Notes: a model not told the origin generated them from the sequence alone. A stretch of 64,000 bases of DNA from Tractidigestivibacter montrealensis (GCF_024741235.1 NZ_JANSKA010000001.1:186001-250000); one strand, 5' to 3'. Positions 35,071 to 43,948 are shown, counted from the stretch's first letter. Translations and numbers: made by a program.

Positions 35071-36258
35071 CTAGCAGCAGTTGTTCTGCCAAGTCTCCAT
35101 GGGCTCGCGCACAACGCGCACCCCGCGGCCATCGCGCAGGGCAACAGCGGGCATGGTCCTGCTCAGGAACAGGTAGATGCCCTCGGTCACCGAGTACGCG
35201 CCAATGTTCTCGAAGGCGAGAAGGTCGCCCACCCGCAGGTCTGCGAAGGGCGCCTTGCGCACAAGCACGTCAGCCGTGGTGCAGAGGCTCCCGCAGAGCG
35301 CCCAGTCACGGGCCTCGCCCGCCGCCTCCCCAGACCGCACGCGCTCGTCGTGCGAGAGGTTGCGGATCCGCGGCTCCTTCATGCCCATCATCTGGCCAAA
35401 GTAGGTCACGTGGTTCATGCCGCCATCGATGAAGGCGTAGCTCGTGTCCTCGTTGTCCTTCTCGTCCACCACGCGCGCCAGGTAGTAGCCGCACTCGGTT
35501 GCCAGGAAGCGGCCCATCTCAACCTGCAGCTCCACGCGGTCGGCCATGGCTGCAAGCCCGGGCGCAATGTCGCGTGCGGGGGCAAGCGTGTCCGAGAAGT
35601 CCTGGCCCTCGAAGAGCGGCACCGCGAGGCCGGGGCCGTACTCCAGGCGCTGCGCGCGCCATCCGTGGTCGCGGCGCAGCTCGTCGATGAGCTCGGCGAG
35701 CATGGCCAGCTCCCGCTGCTGCCACTTGAGCTTGGCGCGCTGGGTGCCCACAAAGTAGTGGATGCCCACCAGCTCGCAGCCGGCAAGCTCGTCTCGGTGG
35801 TCAACGGCGTGGACGAGGTCCTCTCGGCTCATGCCAAACTGGCTGCCACCGTTCAGGCGCAGGAGCGTGGGCACGCGCACGCCGGCAGCGGCGGCCTCGG
35901 CGTCCACCAGGGCCAGCTGCCCCAGCGACTCGGCCGTGAAGGTGCCCGCGCCAAAGCGCAGGGCCTCGCGCACGTCCTTGGCCTGCTTGCACACGCCGGA
36001 GTAGACGATGCGCGCGGGGTCCACGCCGTCGCGCTCGCAGATGGCCAGCTCGCCGGGGCTACAGACCTCAAGCGCGTAGCCATGCGCCAAGGCCGTGGGA
36101 ACCAGGAAGGGGTTTGCCTTAATCGAGTAGCAGAGGTCGACCTTGGGCCCCCAGATCTCTCGCACGGCGTCCAGGCGAGCGCCAAAGGTCTGCGTATCGA
36201 AGACGTAGGTTGGCGTGCCCAGCTCGGTTGCGCAGGCGAGAAGCTCCTCGTTGGTCAT
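35071..36258 (-). CDS. Type III PLP-dependent decarboxylase (BtrK/DAP-decarboxylase-like)
   Basis: A 395-residue fold-type III PLP enzyme (alanine racemase/ornithine-DAP decarboxylase superfamily). PLP lysine 47 lies in YSIKANP, GIHYFVGTQ (near 166) replaces the DAP decarboxylase GLHxHxGS, and EMGRFL near 247 replaces EPGR. CGSLCTTADVL carries Cys 326 and Asp 330, matching the CESxD catalytic motif of decarboxylases. ATG 36258 follows GGGAGGT, two bases after the ligase stop. Since it sits between a ligase and a carrier protein, I infer that it decarboxylates a carrier-bound amino acid, as BtrK does for glutamyl-BtrI in butirosin synthesis. It could instead act on a free amino acid. Confidence 0.85.
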   Translation of the reverse strand: MTNEELLACATELGTPTYVFDTQTFGARLDAVREIWGPKVDLCYSIKANPFLVPTALAHGYALEVCSPGELAICERDGVDPARIVYSGVCKQAKDVREALRFGAGTFTAESLGQLALVDAEAAAAGVRVPTLLRLNGGSQFGMSREDLVHAVDHRDELAGCELVGIHYFVGTQRAKLKWQQRELAMLAELIDELRRDHGWRAQRLEYGPGLAVPLFEGQDFSDTLAPARDIAPGLAAMADRVELQVEMGRFLATECGYYLARVVDEKDNEDTSYAFIDGGMNHVTYFGQMMGMKEPRIRNLSHDERVRSGEAAGEARDWALCGSLCTTADVLVRKAPFADLRVGDLLAFENIGAYSVTEGIYLFLSRTMPAVALRDGRGVRVVREPMETWQNNCC

Positions 36259-36260
36259 GA

Positions 36261-37772
36261 CTACCTCCCCATTCCGTCGAGCGCCTTGCGGTCGATCTTG
36301 CCGTTCTTGGTGAGCGGCATCTGGTCCACGCGGCGCACATGGTTGGGCTCCATGTAGGGCGGAAGCACCGCCGCAAGGGCGTCTGCCAGGCCCTTCTCGT
36401 CGATGGTGCCCACGTAGTAGAGGCGGATGCGCTTACGGCGCTGGTCGTAGGTGCAGCAGGCGCGATCCACGCCGTCCGTGGCCTGCGCGGCCGCCTCGAT
36501 GTCTCCCAGCTCGATGCGCTGGCCCATGTGCTTGATCTGGAAGTCCTTGCGCGACGAGTACACCAGGTTGCCATCCTGGTCGTACGTCGCCAGGTCTCCG
36601 GTGCGGTAGATGGGCTCGAGCCAGCGGCCATTGAGCGGGTTCTGCGTGAACGCCGCGGCGGTGCGCTCGGGGTCTCCCAGGTAGCCCAGCCCCAGCGCCG
36701 TGCCCGAGACGCAGACCTCGCCCTCCACGCCCGGGGCCGTGACCTCCTGGTTGTTCTCGTCCAGAAGAAAGACGCGCTCGTTGGGGAAGGCCTTACCCAT
36801 GGGGATGACCTCGTGCTTGCCAAACTCGCGATCAACCACGTAATACGTGCAGTTGCAGGTAATCTCGGTGGGGCCATAGAGGTTCACGTAGGTGGCGTCT
36901 GGCAGGTAGCGGCGCCACACGGCCAGCTGCTTGGGCGGCATGACCTCGCCCGAGAAGAGCACGCGGCGCACCGTTGTGGGCACGCGGTAGTCGAAGCCGT
37001 TCATGATCGAGACGAAGCACATGGCCGAGACCGCCCAGATGAGGGTTGTGACCTGGGAGTCCGCCAGGTAGTCCATGAGCTTGGTGGGCTGCGTGAAGTA
37101 CTCGCGCGGCACTAGCTGCAGCCGGGCGCCGCAGCGCAGTGCCGAATAGATGTCCTTCACCGAGACGTCAAAGTCGAAGGGCGCCTGGTTGGCAATCACG
37201 TCGCTCTCACCAATGCCAAAGAGCTGGTCAAAGGTGGGAATGAAGTCGATGACCGAGCGGTGCGAGACAACCACGCCCTTGGGCGTGCCCGTGCTGCCGC
37301 TCGTGAAGTTCACGTAGAGCGGGTCCACGTCCAGCGCCTGGGCGCGCCTGCGTGCTAGAAGCTCCTCGTCCACGGGACCGTCCACGATGTCCTCGATGCG
37401 CGCGATCTTGATACCCGTGGCGCCGAGAAGCTCCTGGGCGCGCGCGGCGTTCGCGGCGTCGGTGAGCACGCAGGAGGGAGCAAGCGCGTCGACGATGGCG
37501 TGGACGCGGCCCTCCGGCTGACGGATGTCGATCACCGAGTAGAACCCGCCCGCATAGACGGCGCCCAGCATGCAGGCAAGCGCACCGCAGCTCTTCTCGA
37601 GGAAGAGCGCCACCGCCTGGCGGGGCTGGGTGCGCGCCGCAAGCCACGTGCCGGCTGCCTGGGCCTCTCGGCGCAGCTCGCCGTAGGTGAGGCTCGAGTA
37701 TGGGTCCGCCACGGCAACGCGCTCCGGCGTCGCCACGGCCGTGGCCTCGAGCCACTCGATTACGTTTCTCAT
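36261..37772 (-). CDS. Amino acid adenylation ligase (DltA-like)
   Basis: A 503-residue AMP-forming ligase that should activate an amino acid and load it on the carrier. Adenylation core motifs: TSGSTGTPKG at 157-166, FDFDVSVKDIY at 200-209 with Asp 202 in the position that contacts the substrate amino group, NLYGPTEIT at 297-305, YRTGDL at 389-394, GQRIELGDIE at 417-426, and the catalytic Lys 492 in NGKIDRKAL. Length and the IELGDIE form are close to DltA. I chose ATG 37772 behind GGGAAGGAAG; upstream frame belongs to the SGNH3 antisense. The substrate cannot be read with certainty: D-Ala is not assured, and glutamate is a candidate from the decarboxylase context. Confidence 0.88.
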   Translation of the reverse strand: MRNVIEWLEATAVATPERVAVADPYSSLTYGELRREAQAAGTWLAARTQPRQAVALFLEKSCGALACMLGAVYAGGFYSVIDIRQPEGRVHAIVDALAPSCVLTDAANAARAQELLGATGIKIARIEDIVDGPVDEELLARRRAQALDVDPLYVNFTSGSTGTPKGVVVSHRSVIDFIPTFDQLFGIGESDVIANQAPFDFDVSVKDIYSALRCGARLQLVPREYFTQPTKLMDYLADSQVTTLIWAVSAMCFVSIMNGFDYRVPTTVRRVLFSGEVMPPKQLAVWRRYLPDATYVNLYGPTEITCNCTYYVVDREFGKHEVIPMGKAFPNERVFLLDENNQEVTAPGVEGEVCVSGTALGLGYLGDPERTAAAFTQNPLNGRWLEPIYRTGDLATYDQDGNLVYSSRKDFQIKHMGQRIELGDIEAAAQATDGVDRACCTYDQRRKRIRLYYVGTIDEKGLADALAAVLPPYMEPNHVRRVDQMPLTKNGKIDRKALDGMGR

Positions 37773-37800
37773 GTCCGCTTCCTTCCCTGAGCCAGGAAAC

Positions 37801-39255
37801 CTAGCCCGAAATGTCCTGCATGCAGTAGCGCTCGTAGCCCACGGTCGTGCCCGCCCGGCGCACGCAGACCTCCACCTGTGACGAGCCCTCGGAGATCTTG
37901 TCTTGCGGGATGGTACAGCTGTCGGAGCTGCTCCAGTCCTGGATGACCGTCGTGCTGCCATCCTCTGCCACAAGCGAGAAGCGATACTCCACCGGCACGT
38001 TGGACCCGGTGTAGGCAATGGCCTCGACAACGGTGTCGTTGTCCTCCTGATACGTTGTCGAGATGACCGCCGAGATATCGTCTATTGAGGCCAGATACTG
38101 GTCCCACTGGTCGTAGGAGTACGTGAGGTCCGAGGTAGAGCCGCCCGCGTCCAGCACCTGGAGCGCGCCCGCGAACGCCTGCGAGAAGCGCGTGGCACCG
38201 TCGTGGTTGAGGTGCTCGCCGTCGTAGAAGTCTTCGTCGCGCGGCTCGTACCAGCCGCCCTTGGCAAGGTTGGCGTCGAGGAAGGTGCCGCCGGCCTGCT
38301 CGACCACCTGCTGGAGGCGCGACATCTGCTCGGGGTACTTCTCGCCGTAGACAAGCACGTTGAACGCCGGACGTGGCGTCACCACAACCACGAGCTGCAC
38401 GCCGTGCTCGCGGCAGAGGTCGCAGATGTTCTGGATCCAGTCGAGGCCCTGCTGGTCAAAGTCAGCCGGTCCATCCTCCGTCACCGAAAGGTGGTCGCGC
38501 GCCGTTGAGTAGTCGAGCACGCCGTCGTAGTTGCCGTAGCCGTTGCCATAGTAGGTCCAGCCGTCCATGACGCGCTCTGCCGCCTGGACGGGCGCAGTGC
38601 CGCTCACGCGGTCGTTGAAGTTGGTCGCGATGTGCTCGGCGTCAAGCTCCACGTGATTGTAGCCCCACGGGAAGAGCGCACAGATGGAGTCTGCCCCATC
38701 GAAGAACGAGGAGCTGGTGAGGAGCTGCCAGTAGTCGGCCACGGCCTGCGGGAATGACTCCCCCGCCATCTTGGCGCGGGCAAAGGCCACGTGCGAGCCC
38801 GGCCACTTGACCGTGGAGATGGACTCGTAGTCAAGGGCGAGAACCACGCGCTTTACGTGGTGGTCCTCGATGGCCTGCTTTGCCGCCGTGTAGGAGTCGT
38901 CGAGCTCCTGCGCGGGGGTGGCCATGTTGAACGTGGTGGTGCCCAGGGTTGCGTCGAGGATCGAAGGGTCGAAGGAGCGCTGGCCGGTCGACGAGCCTAC
39001 AATCACGGTGTCGATGCTCTCGCCTGCCGCCGCGCGGTACTCGTCCCACATCACGTTTGCCAGCGAGCTGTAGAGCTCGAAGCCCAGGGTGATAAGGACG
39101 TTTGCGCCGATGATGAGCGCAATTATGACAACGACCTCGAGCGCGCGTTGCCAGCCGTGGCGCGGTGCGCGGGGTCTGTGGGCAGCGGGGGAGCCAGTGG
39201 GCGCGGTGACTTTGGGCTTCTCGGCCGTGCTGACCTTCTCGCTAGAAGTTGGCAT
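37801..39255 (-). CDS. DltD/AlgX-like SGNH-fold membrane-anchored protein 3
   Basis: A 484-residue paralogue of SGNH2, with a longer basic/Pro-rich cytoplasmic N-terminus, a membrane anchor at about 35-57, VGSSTGQRSFD nucleophile motif and DGEHLNHDGA. The ATG at 39255 lies inside the end of MBOAT2, a 14-base overlap with the same sequence as the MBOAT1/SGNH2 junction (MPTS start). A 28-base gap precedes the ligase. The paralogues are most alike around both catalytic motifs and least alike in the C-terminal beta-rich part, which may set acceptor preference. Confidence 0.82.
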   Translation of the reverse strand: MPTSSEKVSTAEKPKVTAPTGSPAAHRPRAPRHGWQRALEVVVIIALIIGANVLITLGFELYSSLANVMWDEYRAAAGESIDTVIVGSSTGQRSFDPSILDATLGTTTFNMATPAQELDDSYTAAKQAIEDHHVKRVVLALDYESISTVKWPGSHVAFARAKMAGESFPQAVADYWQLLTSSSFFDGADSICALFPWGYNHVELDAEHIATNFNDRVSGTAPVQAAERVMDGWTYYGNGYGNYDGVLDYSTARDHLSVTEDGPADFDQQGLDWIQNICDLCREHGVQLVVVVTPRPAFNVLVYGEKYPEQMSRLQQVVEQAGGTFLDANLAKGGWYEPRDEDFYDGEHLNHDGATRFSQAFAGALQVLDAGGSTSDLTYSYDQWDQYLASIDDISAVISTTYQEDNDTVVEAIAYTGSNVPVEYRFSLVAEDGSTTVIQDWSSSDSCTIPQDKISEGSSQVEVCVRRAGTTVGYERYCMQDISG

Positions 39256-40825
39256 ACATGAACCCCCCGGCGACGTTCTGGGTGAGGAAGCTCGTGATGA
39301 CAATGAGGCCAAGGACGAGGAAGTAGAGGGCGGCTCGCGCCACGCAGTTCCAGCCAAGGATGCGCTCGGACACGTCCACGCCGCGCTCCTGCGCGAGGCT
39401 CACCACAAAGACGATGAGGCAGGCAAACGCGGCAAATACCAGGAACTGCAGGTCGAGCATCGTGAGGCCGTCCTCGTTCAGCGTGACGAGAAACGCACCG
39501 GCGTCGAAGTTGGTGAACGTGTTGCGCAGGCAGAGCAGGCTGTCGCCGAAGTCGTAGATGCGGTCGAAGTACCAGCCCACGTTGACCACCAGGAAGGTGC
39601 GCGCGACGCAGAAGACGCGGTGCGCGCGGCCCTCCGTGTCCACGCGCAGGGCCTCGTTCGCGCGGCGGAAGGCCGGGGCGAGGAGGTCCGCCAGCGCGAT
39701 CACGACGCCGTTGTAGAGGCCCCAGGCCACGTAGTGGGGCTCCGCCCCGTGCCAGAGGCCGACGATCAGGAACACGAGGAGGTTGGCCACGCAGGCGGGC
39801 AGGGTCCGGCCCAGGTGCTCGCCCAGGCGGGAGGCCCTGGCGCCGAGCGCGCGCATGGGGCGCGAGACCGCGAACGGGAAGAACACGTAGTCGCGCATCC
39901 AGGTGCCCAGGGTGATGTGCCAGCGGCGCCAGAAGTCGGCGAGGGAGACCGAGAAGTACGGGCGGCGGAAGTTCTCGGCCATGTCCACGCCGAAGAGCGA
40001 GGAGGCCGCCTCCACCATGTCTATGCCTCCGGAGAAGTCGCCGTACTGCTGCGCCGAGTAGAGCAGGATGCCGAAGACCACCACGCTGCCGGGGATGCCC
40101 GTGGTGACGTTTGAGAAGATGGCCTCGATGACCCCCACCAGCATGTTCGCGATGGCAATCTTCTTCAGGGCGCCATAGCAAAAGCGCAGGATGGCGCGGT
40201 CATAACGAACCGAGCGCGCCTCGTGGTACTCCAGGAGCTGCGGGGAGAGCTGCGCGTACCTGTTGATGGGCCCCTGGATGACCTGCGGGAACCAGGAGAC
40301 GAAGAGCAGGTGCTTGAGGAAGTTCCCCTGCGGCTCGAAGCGGCCGTTGTAGGCGTCCACCACGTAGGAGACCGACTGGAAGGTGTAGAAGGAGATGCCC
40401 AGGGGCAGCAGCAGCCCCAGGCTGGTCGGGGACGCCGCCAGCCCCACCTCGTAGAGCAGCACGTTCCAGTACTTGAGGTAGGCCAGTATCCCGAAGCAGG
40501 CGAGGAGCGCGGCCACCAGCACCGCCCTGCGGCGCCCCGCCCAGGCGGCCTTCACGGCCCTGCGCGCCGCGCGGTCGGGGGCTGCGGCGCGCTCCTCCTT
40601 GCAGCGGGCGTCCATGCGCGCGAGCGCGAGGGGCGCCGCCCAGGTCACGGCGGCGCAGGCCAGCATGTAGGCGAGCGTCTGCCACCTGCCCACCAGGCAG
40701 TAGAAGGCCAGGCTCGCGGCGAGCAGGACGAGCCAGGCATACTTGCGCGCAAAGTGCCCCACCACATGGTAGGCAGCAAGAGATGCTGCAAGGAACAGCA
40801 GGAAATGCAGCGAGAACAGTTCCAA
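39242..40825 (-). CDS. MBOAT family membrane O-acyltransferase 2 (DltB/AlgI-like)
   Basis: First gene of the eight-gene operon; 527 residues, the same length as MBOAT1, with the same FWRRWHITLGTW and GLWHGAEPHYVAWGLYNG motifs. It also starts with TTG (40825), behind GGGAGA. The N-terminal 30 residues, about 196-235 and the last 100 residues differ from MBOAT1, while the rest is almost identical even at silent positions. Two MBOAT proteins with separate SGNH partners suggest either two acceptors or two acyl donors handled by one operon. Confidence 0.88.
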   Translation of the reverse strand: MELFSLHFLLFLAASLAAYHVVGHFARKYAWLVLLAASLAFYCLVGRWQTLAYMLACAAVTWAAPLALARMDARCKEERAAAPDRAARRAVKAAWAGRRRAVLVAALLACFGILAYLKYWNVLLYEVGLAASPTSLGLLLPLGISFYTFQSVSYVVDAYNGRFEPQGNFLKHLLFVSWFPQVIQGPINRYAQLSPQLLEYHEARSVRYDRAILRFCYGALKKIAIANMLVGVIEAIFSNVTTGIPGSVVVFGILLYSAQQYGDFSGGIDMVEAASSLFGVDMAENFRRPYFSVSLADFWRRWHITLGTWMRDYVFFPFAVSRPMRALGARASRLGEHLGRTLPACVANLLVFLIVGLWHGAEPHYVAWGLYNGVVIALADLLAPAFRRANEALRVDTEGRAHRVFCVARTFLVVNVGWYFDRIYDFGDSLLCLRNTFTNFDAGAFLVTLNEDGLTMLDLQFLVFAAFACLIVFVVSLAQERGVDVSERILGWNCVARAALYFLVLGLIVITSFLTQNVAGGFMYANF

Positions 40826-41316
40826 AATGCAGTCTCCCGGCTTTAGGTACTATTCGCACATGTACAGATGCGCTCACTGTATCTAACTCTCACAGCCTTG
40901 CAGGATATCCGACACAAGAAACACGAAACGCAGCCAGAATCCGTGCGATCGGGCTTCTCGCACATAGCCTAGGCCTTCCCCAATGACGCGTTGTGGCAGG
41001 GATTACGTGAAAAGGGGCTTCTCGGGCGCCATCTTTTTCCGGAGGAGCGTTTTACAGCATCCTCGTACGCACTCCCCGCAACTCTCAGATTATTGAGCGT
41101 TTTTCCGACAATCCTTTGTGTTTGGCCAGTTGTCACTTCGTAATGCCAGTATTTTCGTTCAATAATTGCCTGTCGAGAAGCCCGGAGGGAGCTCCGGGAA
41201 GCTCGAAAGAAGCTCTGGGAAACTCCAGGTGCGCCGCGAATATCCAGATGGCCTTATCATGAAGCCTTGGAAACACGAGCTCCAACCGCAATTCCACCAG
41301 CAGCAGGGAGGGCAAC
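40826..41316. other. Divergent promoter region, acyl-transfer operon and ATP-grasp gene
   Basis: A 491-base gene-free stretch that must drive both sides. It has AT-rich patches around 40846-40890 and 41085-41170, a CCCGGA/TCCGGG hairpin near 41190, and ATTATTGAGCG/CGTTCAATAAT-type inverted blocks near 41090 and 41157. No certain promoter or operator was identified. Confidence 0.4.
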
Positions 41317-42576
41317 ATGAACTTCGTCTTCATCTCGCCTCAGTTCCCCGAGACCTACTGGCTGTGGTGCGACCGCCTGCGTTCGTGTGGCGCCTCGGTC
41401 TACGGCATTGGCGACACCCCCGCGGAGGCAATCTCGTCGGAGCTGCATCGCGCGCTCGACGAGTACGTTCACGTTGACTCCCTTGAGAACTACGACCAGG
41501 TGTTTCGTGCCGTCGCGTATCTCTCCTGGAAGCACGGCCACATGGACTGGATCGAGTCGATGAACGAGCACTGGCTGCCACTCGACGCCCGGCTTCGCGA
41601 CGACTTCCACGTCACCACCGGTGTCAGCCTGGCAACCATAGACGAGTGGCAGTCAAAGGCCCAGATGAAGCCGCTCTACGCAGCGGGAGGCGTGCCCACT
41701 GCCAGGCAGATTCGCGTGGGCTCGCTTGACGACGCCCGCCGCGCCGTGTGGGAGTGGGGCGGGTTTCCGGCCTTCGCCAAGCCTGAGTACGGCGTAGGTG
41801 CCGGCGGCGCCATGCGCATCGACAACGATGACCAGCTCGGAGACCTTGTCGGCCGCTGCTCGTGGCAGGGGGCAGCACCCTACGTGCTCGAGGAGTTTGT
41901 CCCCGCCAGCGGCATCGCCGCCTATGACGCGATCATCGACCCCTGGGGCAAGCCGGTCTTCGAGAACCAGGAGGAGTTCCCGCCGTCGATGTCCGACGTC
42001 GCGCGGCAGGGCCTTGACCTCTCGTACTACTGCTGCCCTGGCATCGATCCCCGTCTGCGCGACCTGGGCCATGCGGCGGTGCACGCCTTTGGGATTCGGG
42101 CACGCTTCGTCCACCTTGAGTTCTTCCGTCTCGCCGAGGACCGCGAGGGCCTGGGGCACGCGGGCGACTACGTTGGCCTTGAGGTCAACTGCCGCCCAGC
42201 CGGCGGCTACACGCCAGACATGATGAACTTTGCGCACTCCACCGACGTCTATCGCATCTGGGCCGAGATGGTGTGCTTTGGCGAGCGCCGCCTGCACGAC
42301 GCGCACGACAACTGGTTCGCCGTGTACGCCAGCCGGCGAGACAACCATACCTACGCGCACAGCCATCGCGAGATTCTTGCGCGCTGGGGCGGAAGCATCA
42401 TGATGGAGAGGCGCGTGCCTGGGGTTCTCTCGGATGACATGGGTAACCACATGTACGTTGCGCGCGTTCGCACCGAGGCGGAGCGCGAGGAGTTCATCGC
42501 TTATGTACAGAAGCGCGCGCCCGAGGGCTTCTCGGAGGCAAACGCTGGCGAGTACAACGATCACACAGAAGGGTAA
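41317..42576 (+). CDS. ATP-grasp domain protein (carboxylate-amine ligase type)
   Basis: A 419-residue protein. The N-terminal VFISPQFPETYWLWCDRLRSCGASVYGIGD resembles the pre-ATP-grasp domain, followed by a FAKPEYGVGAGGA nucleotide-binding loop near 150 and the metal-binding DYVGLEVNCRPAGGYTPDM block near 285-303, where E and N would hold Mg-ATP. Family members join a carboxylate to an amine or thiol through an acyl-phosphate. Substrates are unknown. ATG at 41317 has AGGGAGGG upstream. The GNAT gene follows 10 bases later, so they form an operon divergent from the acyl-transfer operon; a shared pathway is possible but unproven. Confidence 0.82.
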   Translation: MNFVFISPQFPETYWLWCDRLRSCGASVYGIGDTPAEAISSELHRALDEYVHVDSLENYDQVFRAVAYLSWKHGHMDWIESMNEHWLPLDARLRDDFHVTTGVSLATIDEWQSKAQMKPLYAAGGVPTARQIRVGSLDDARRAVWEWGGFPAFAKPEYGVGAGGAMRIDNDDQLGDLVGRCSWQGAAPYVLEEFVPASGIAAYDAIIDPWGKPVFENQEEFPPSMSDVARQGLDLSYYCCPGIDPRLRDLGHAAVHAFGIRARFVHLEFFRLAEDREGLGHAGDYVGLEVNCRPAGGYTPDMMNFAHSTDVYRIWAEMVCFGERRLHDAHDNWFAVYASRRDNHTYAHSHREILARWGGSIMMERRVPGVLSDDMGNHMYVARVRTEAEREEFIAYVQKRAPEGFSEANAGEYNDHTEG

Positions 42577-42586
42577 GGCCACATAC

Positions 42587-43066
42587 GTGCAGGTGAGAAG
42601 GGCCATCGACGCAGACATTCCCGGAATCGACAACTGCCTCTCGCAGGTGCTCGAGGTGCACGCCAAGGGGCGTCCGGACCTCTTCCGTTCTGGCACGCGC
42701 AAGTACACCGACGACGAGCTGCGCCAAATCATCGCTGACGACAACCGGCCCGTCTTTGTCGCCGTGAACGAGGACGCCGCACCCGGCGAGATCTTGGGCT
42801 ACGGCTTCTGCGTAGTGGAGGACCACACGCACTCAAACAACTTCCAGCCCATCCGCACGCTCTACATCGACGACATCTGCGTGGACGAGGCCGCGCGCGG
42901 TCACGGCGTGGCCACGGCAATCTACCAGCACATCATTGCCTTTGCGCGCGAGGGCGGCTTCCACAACGTGACCCTCAACGTGTGGGAGTGCAACCCCGGC
43001 GCGCGCAAGTTCTACGAGACGATGGGCATGAGCATCCAGAAGACCTGCATGGAGCAGGTGCTGTAG
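42587..43066 (+). CDS. GNAT family N-acetyltransferase
   Basis: A 159-residue acetyltransferase. The acetyl-CoA motif A is IDDICVDEAARGHGVATAIYQH (about 93-114, with the R-G-x-G-x-A loop), followed by GFHNVTLNVWECNPGARKFYETMGM, the usual GNAT beta-4/alpha-4 segment. I chose the GTG at 42587 with AAGG upstream; the preceding frame overlaps the ATP-grasp gene. It is probably co-transcribed with that gene. The substrate amine is unknown. Confidence 0.85.
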   Translation: MQVRRAIDADIPGIDNCLSQVLEVHAKGRPDLFRSGTRKYTDDELRQIIADDNRPVFVAVNEDAAPGEILGYGFCVVEDHTHSNNFQPIRTLYIDDICVDEAARGHGVATAIYQHIIAFAREGGFHNVTLNVWECNPGARKFYETMGMSIQKTCMEQVL

Positions 43067-43115
43067 CGGCGTCTCGCGGCGAGCAGCACGCAGGCGTGCG
43101 GAGCGCCGCGCGGCG

Positions 43116-43829
43116 TTAGTGCACCACCGGGTCTGCCCAGGCAAAGTTCTCCATGCCGGCGCCCAGCTCAAAGTGCAGCTTCACAATGCCCAGGTCAACG
43201 CGGGCGCAGGGGCCTCCGTTGGTGCTCAGGCCCACCAGCGGCAGCCCGTCGGCGCTGGTCTTTCTCAGCATCTGCACCCAGAAGGTCTGCTGGTTCAAGG
43301 CCGTCGGGGCGAGCAGCGCATAGCGAACGCCCCGCGCAAACCACTCCGGCACGTTGCTGACTGGCCGCGATACCTGCGCAATCGTGCGCGAGCGGTGCGG
43401 CTCTCCCTGCGTGGCGCCGTGGCCCAGCGCCACAATGGCCACGAGCTTGTCCTTCTGGGCGAGCGTCTGGCGAACGGCCCGGCGCTTGGCGGTACCGGCA
43501 ACCCAGCAACTGTTGAGGCCCAGCCGCTGTGCCTCAAGCACGACCTTCTCGGCAAAGTAGCCTGCACGCATGTCGAGGTTGTTGCTCTCATGGCCAGCCA
43601 CGACCAGATAGTTGTTGGCATTGGTGAAGCCAGCGCGACGGGCGAGCGCGCTCGAGAACACCTCCGGGTCGTCGTAGGCCAGGCGCAGGTGAAGCGCGCC
43701 GTCGGCGTTCGCTGCGGCAACGGCCTCCTCCAGCGCCGCGCGCTCCTCCGCCGAGATGGGCTCCTCGGTGTAGCGCCTCACGGCATGCCGCGACTCAACG
43801 GCCTCGTCGATGCTCATGCGGTAGTCCAT
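43116..43829 (-). CDS. Nitroreductase family protein
   Basis: A 237-residue FMN-binding nitroreductase. The N-terminus SIDEAVESRHAVRRYTEEPI carries the usual S-R-x-x-R-x-Y/F phosphate-binding motif. The middle AGYFAEKVVLEAQRLGLNSCWVAG and the ALGH segment near 165 complete the fold, and the C-terminal part is longer than in typical oxygen-insensitive nitroreductases. I chose ATG 43829, preceded by AAGGGTGA. The substrate is unknown. It converges on the GNAT gene. Confidence 0.85.
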   Translation of the reverse strand: MDYRMSIDEAVESRHAVRRYTEEPISAEERAALEEAVAAANADGALHLRLAYDDPEVFSSALARRAGFTNANNYLVVAGHESNNLDMRAGYFAEKVVLEAQRLGLNSCWVAGTAKRRAVRQTLAQKDKLVAIVALGHGATQGEPHRSRTIAQVSRPVSNVPEWFARGVRYALLAPTALNQQTFWVQMLRKTSADGLPLVGLSTNGGPCARVDLGIVKLHFELGAGMENFAWADPVVH

Positions 43830-43948
43830 CTCGTCACCCTTTCCGTCGTAATATGTACGCCCCATGGTAGCGTTCCCGCGGGGTTCCGCTCTCGTCGACG
43901 TTCTTTTCACCGCCAGCGCCAACCCCTGTCGTAGCAACCGACGCGCCG

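Noticed and set aside
30304-40825. Plain D-alanylation (dlt) operon or alginate-type acetylation operon
   Set aside because: A dlt operon has no PLP decarboxylase and normally one MBOAT; an acetylation operon needs neither an amino acid ligase nor a carrier protein. The full gene set fits neither.
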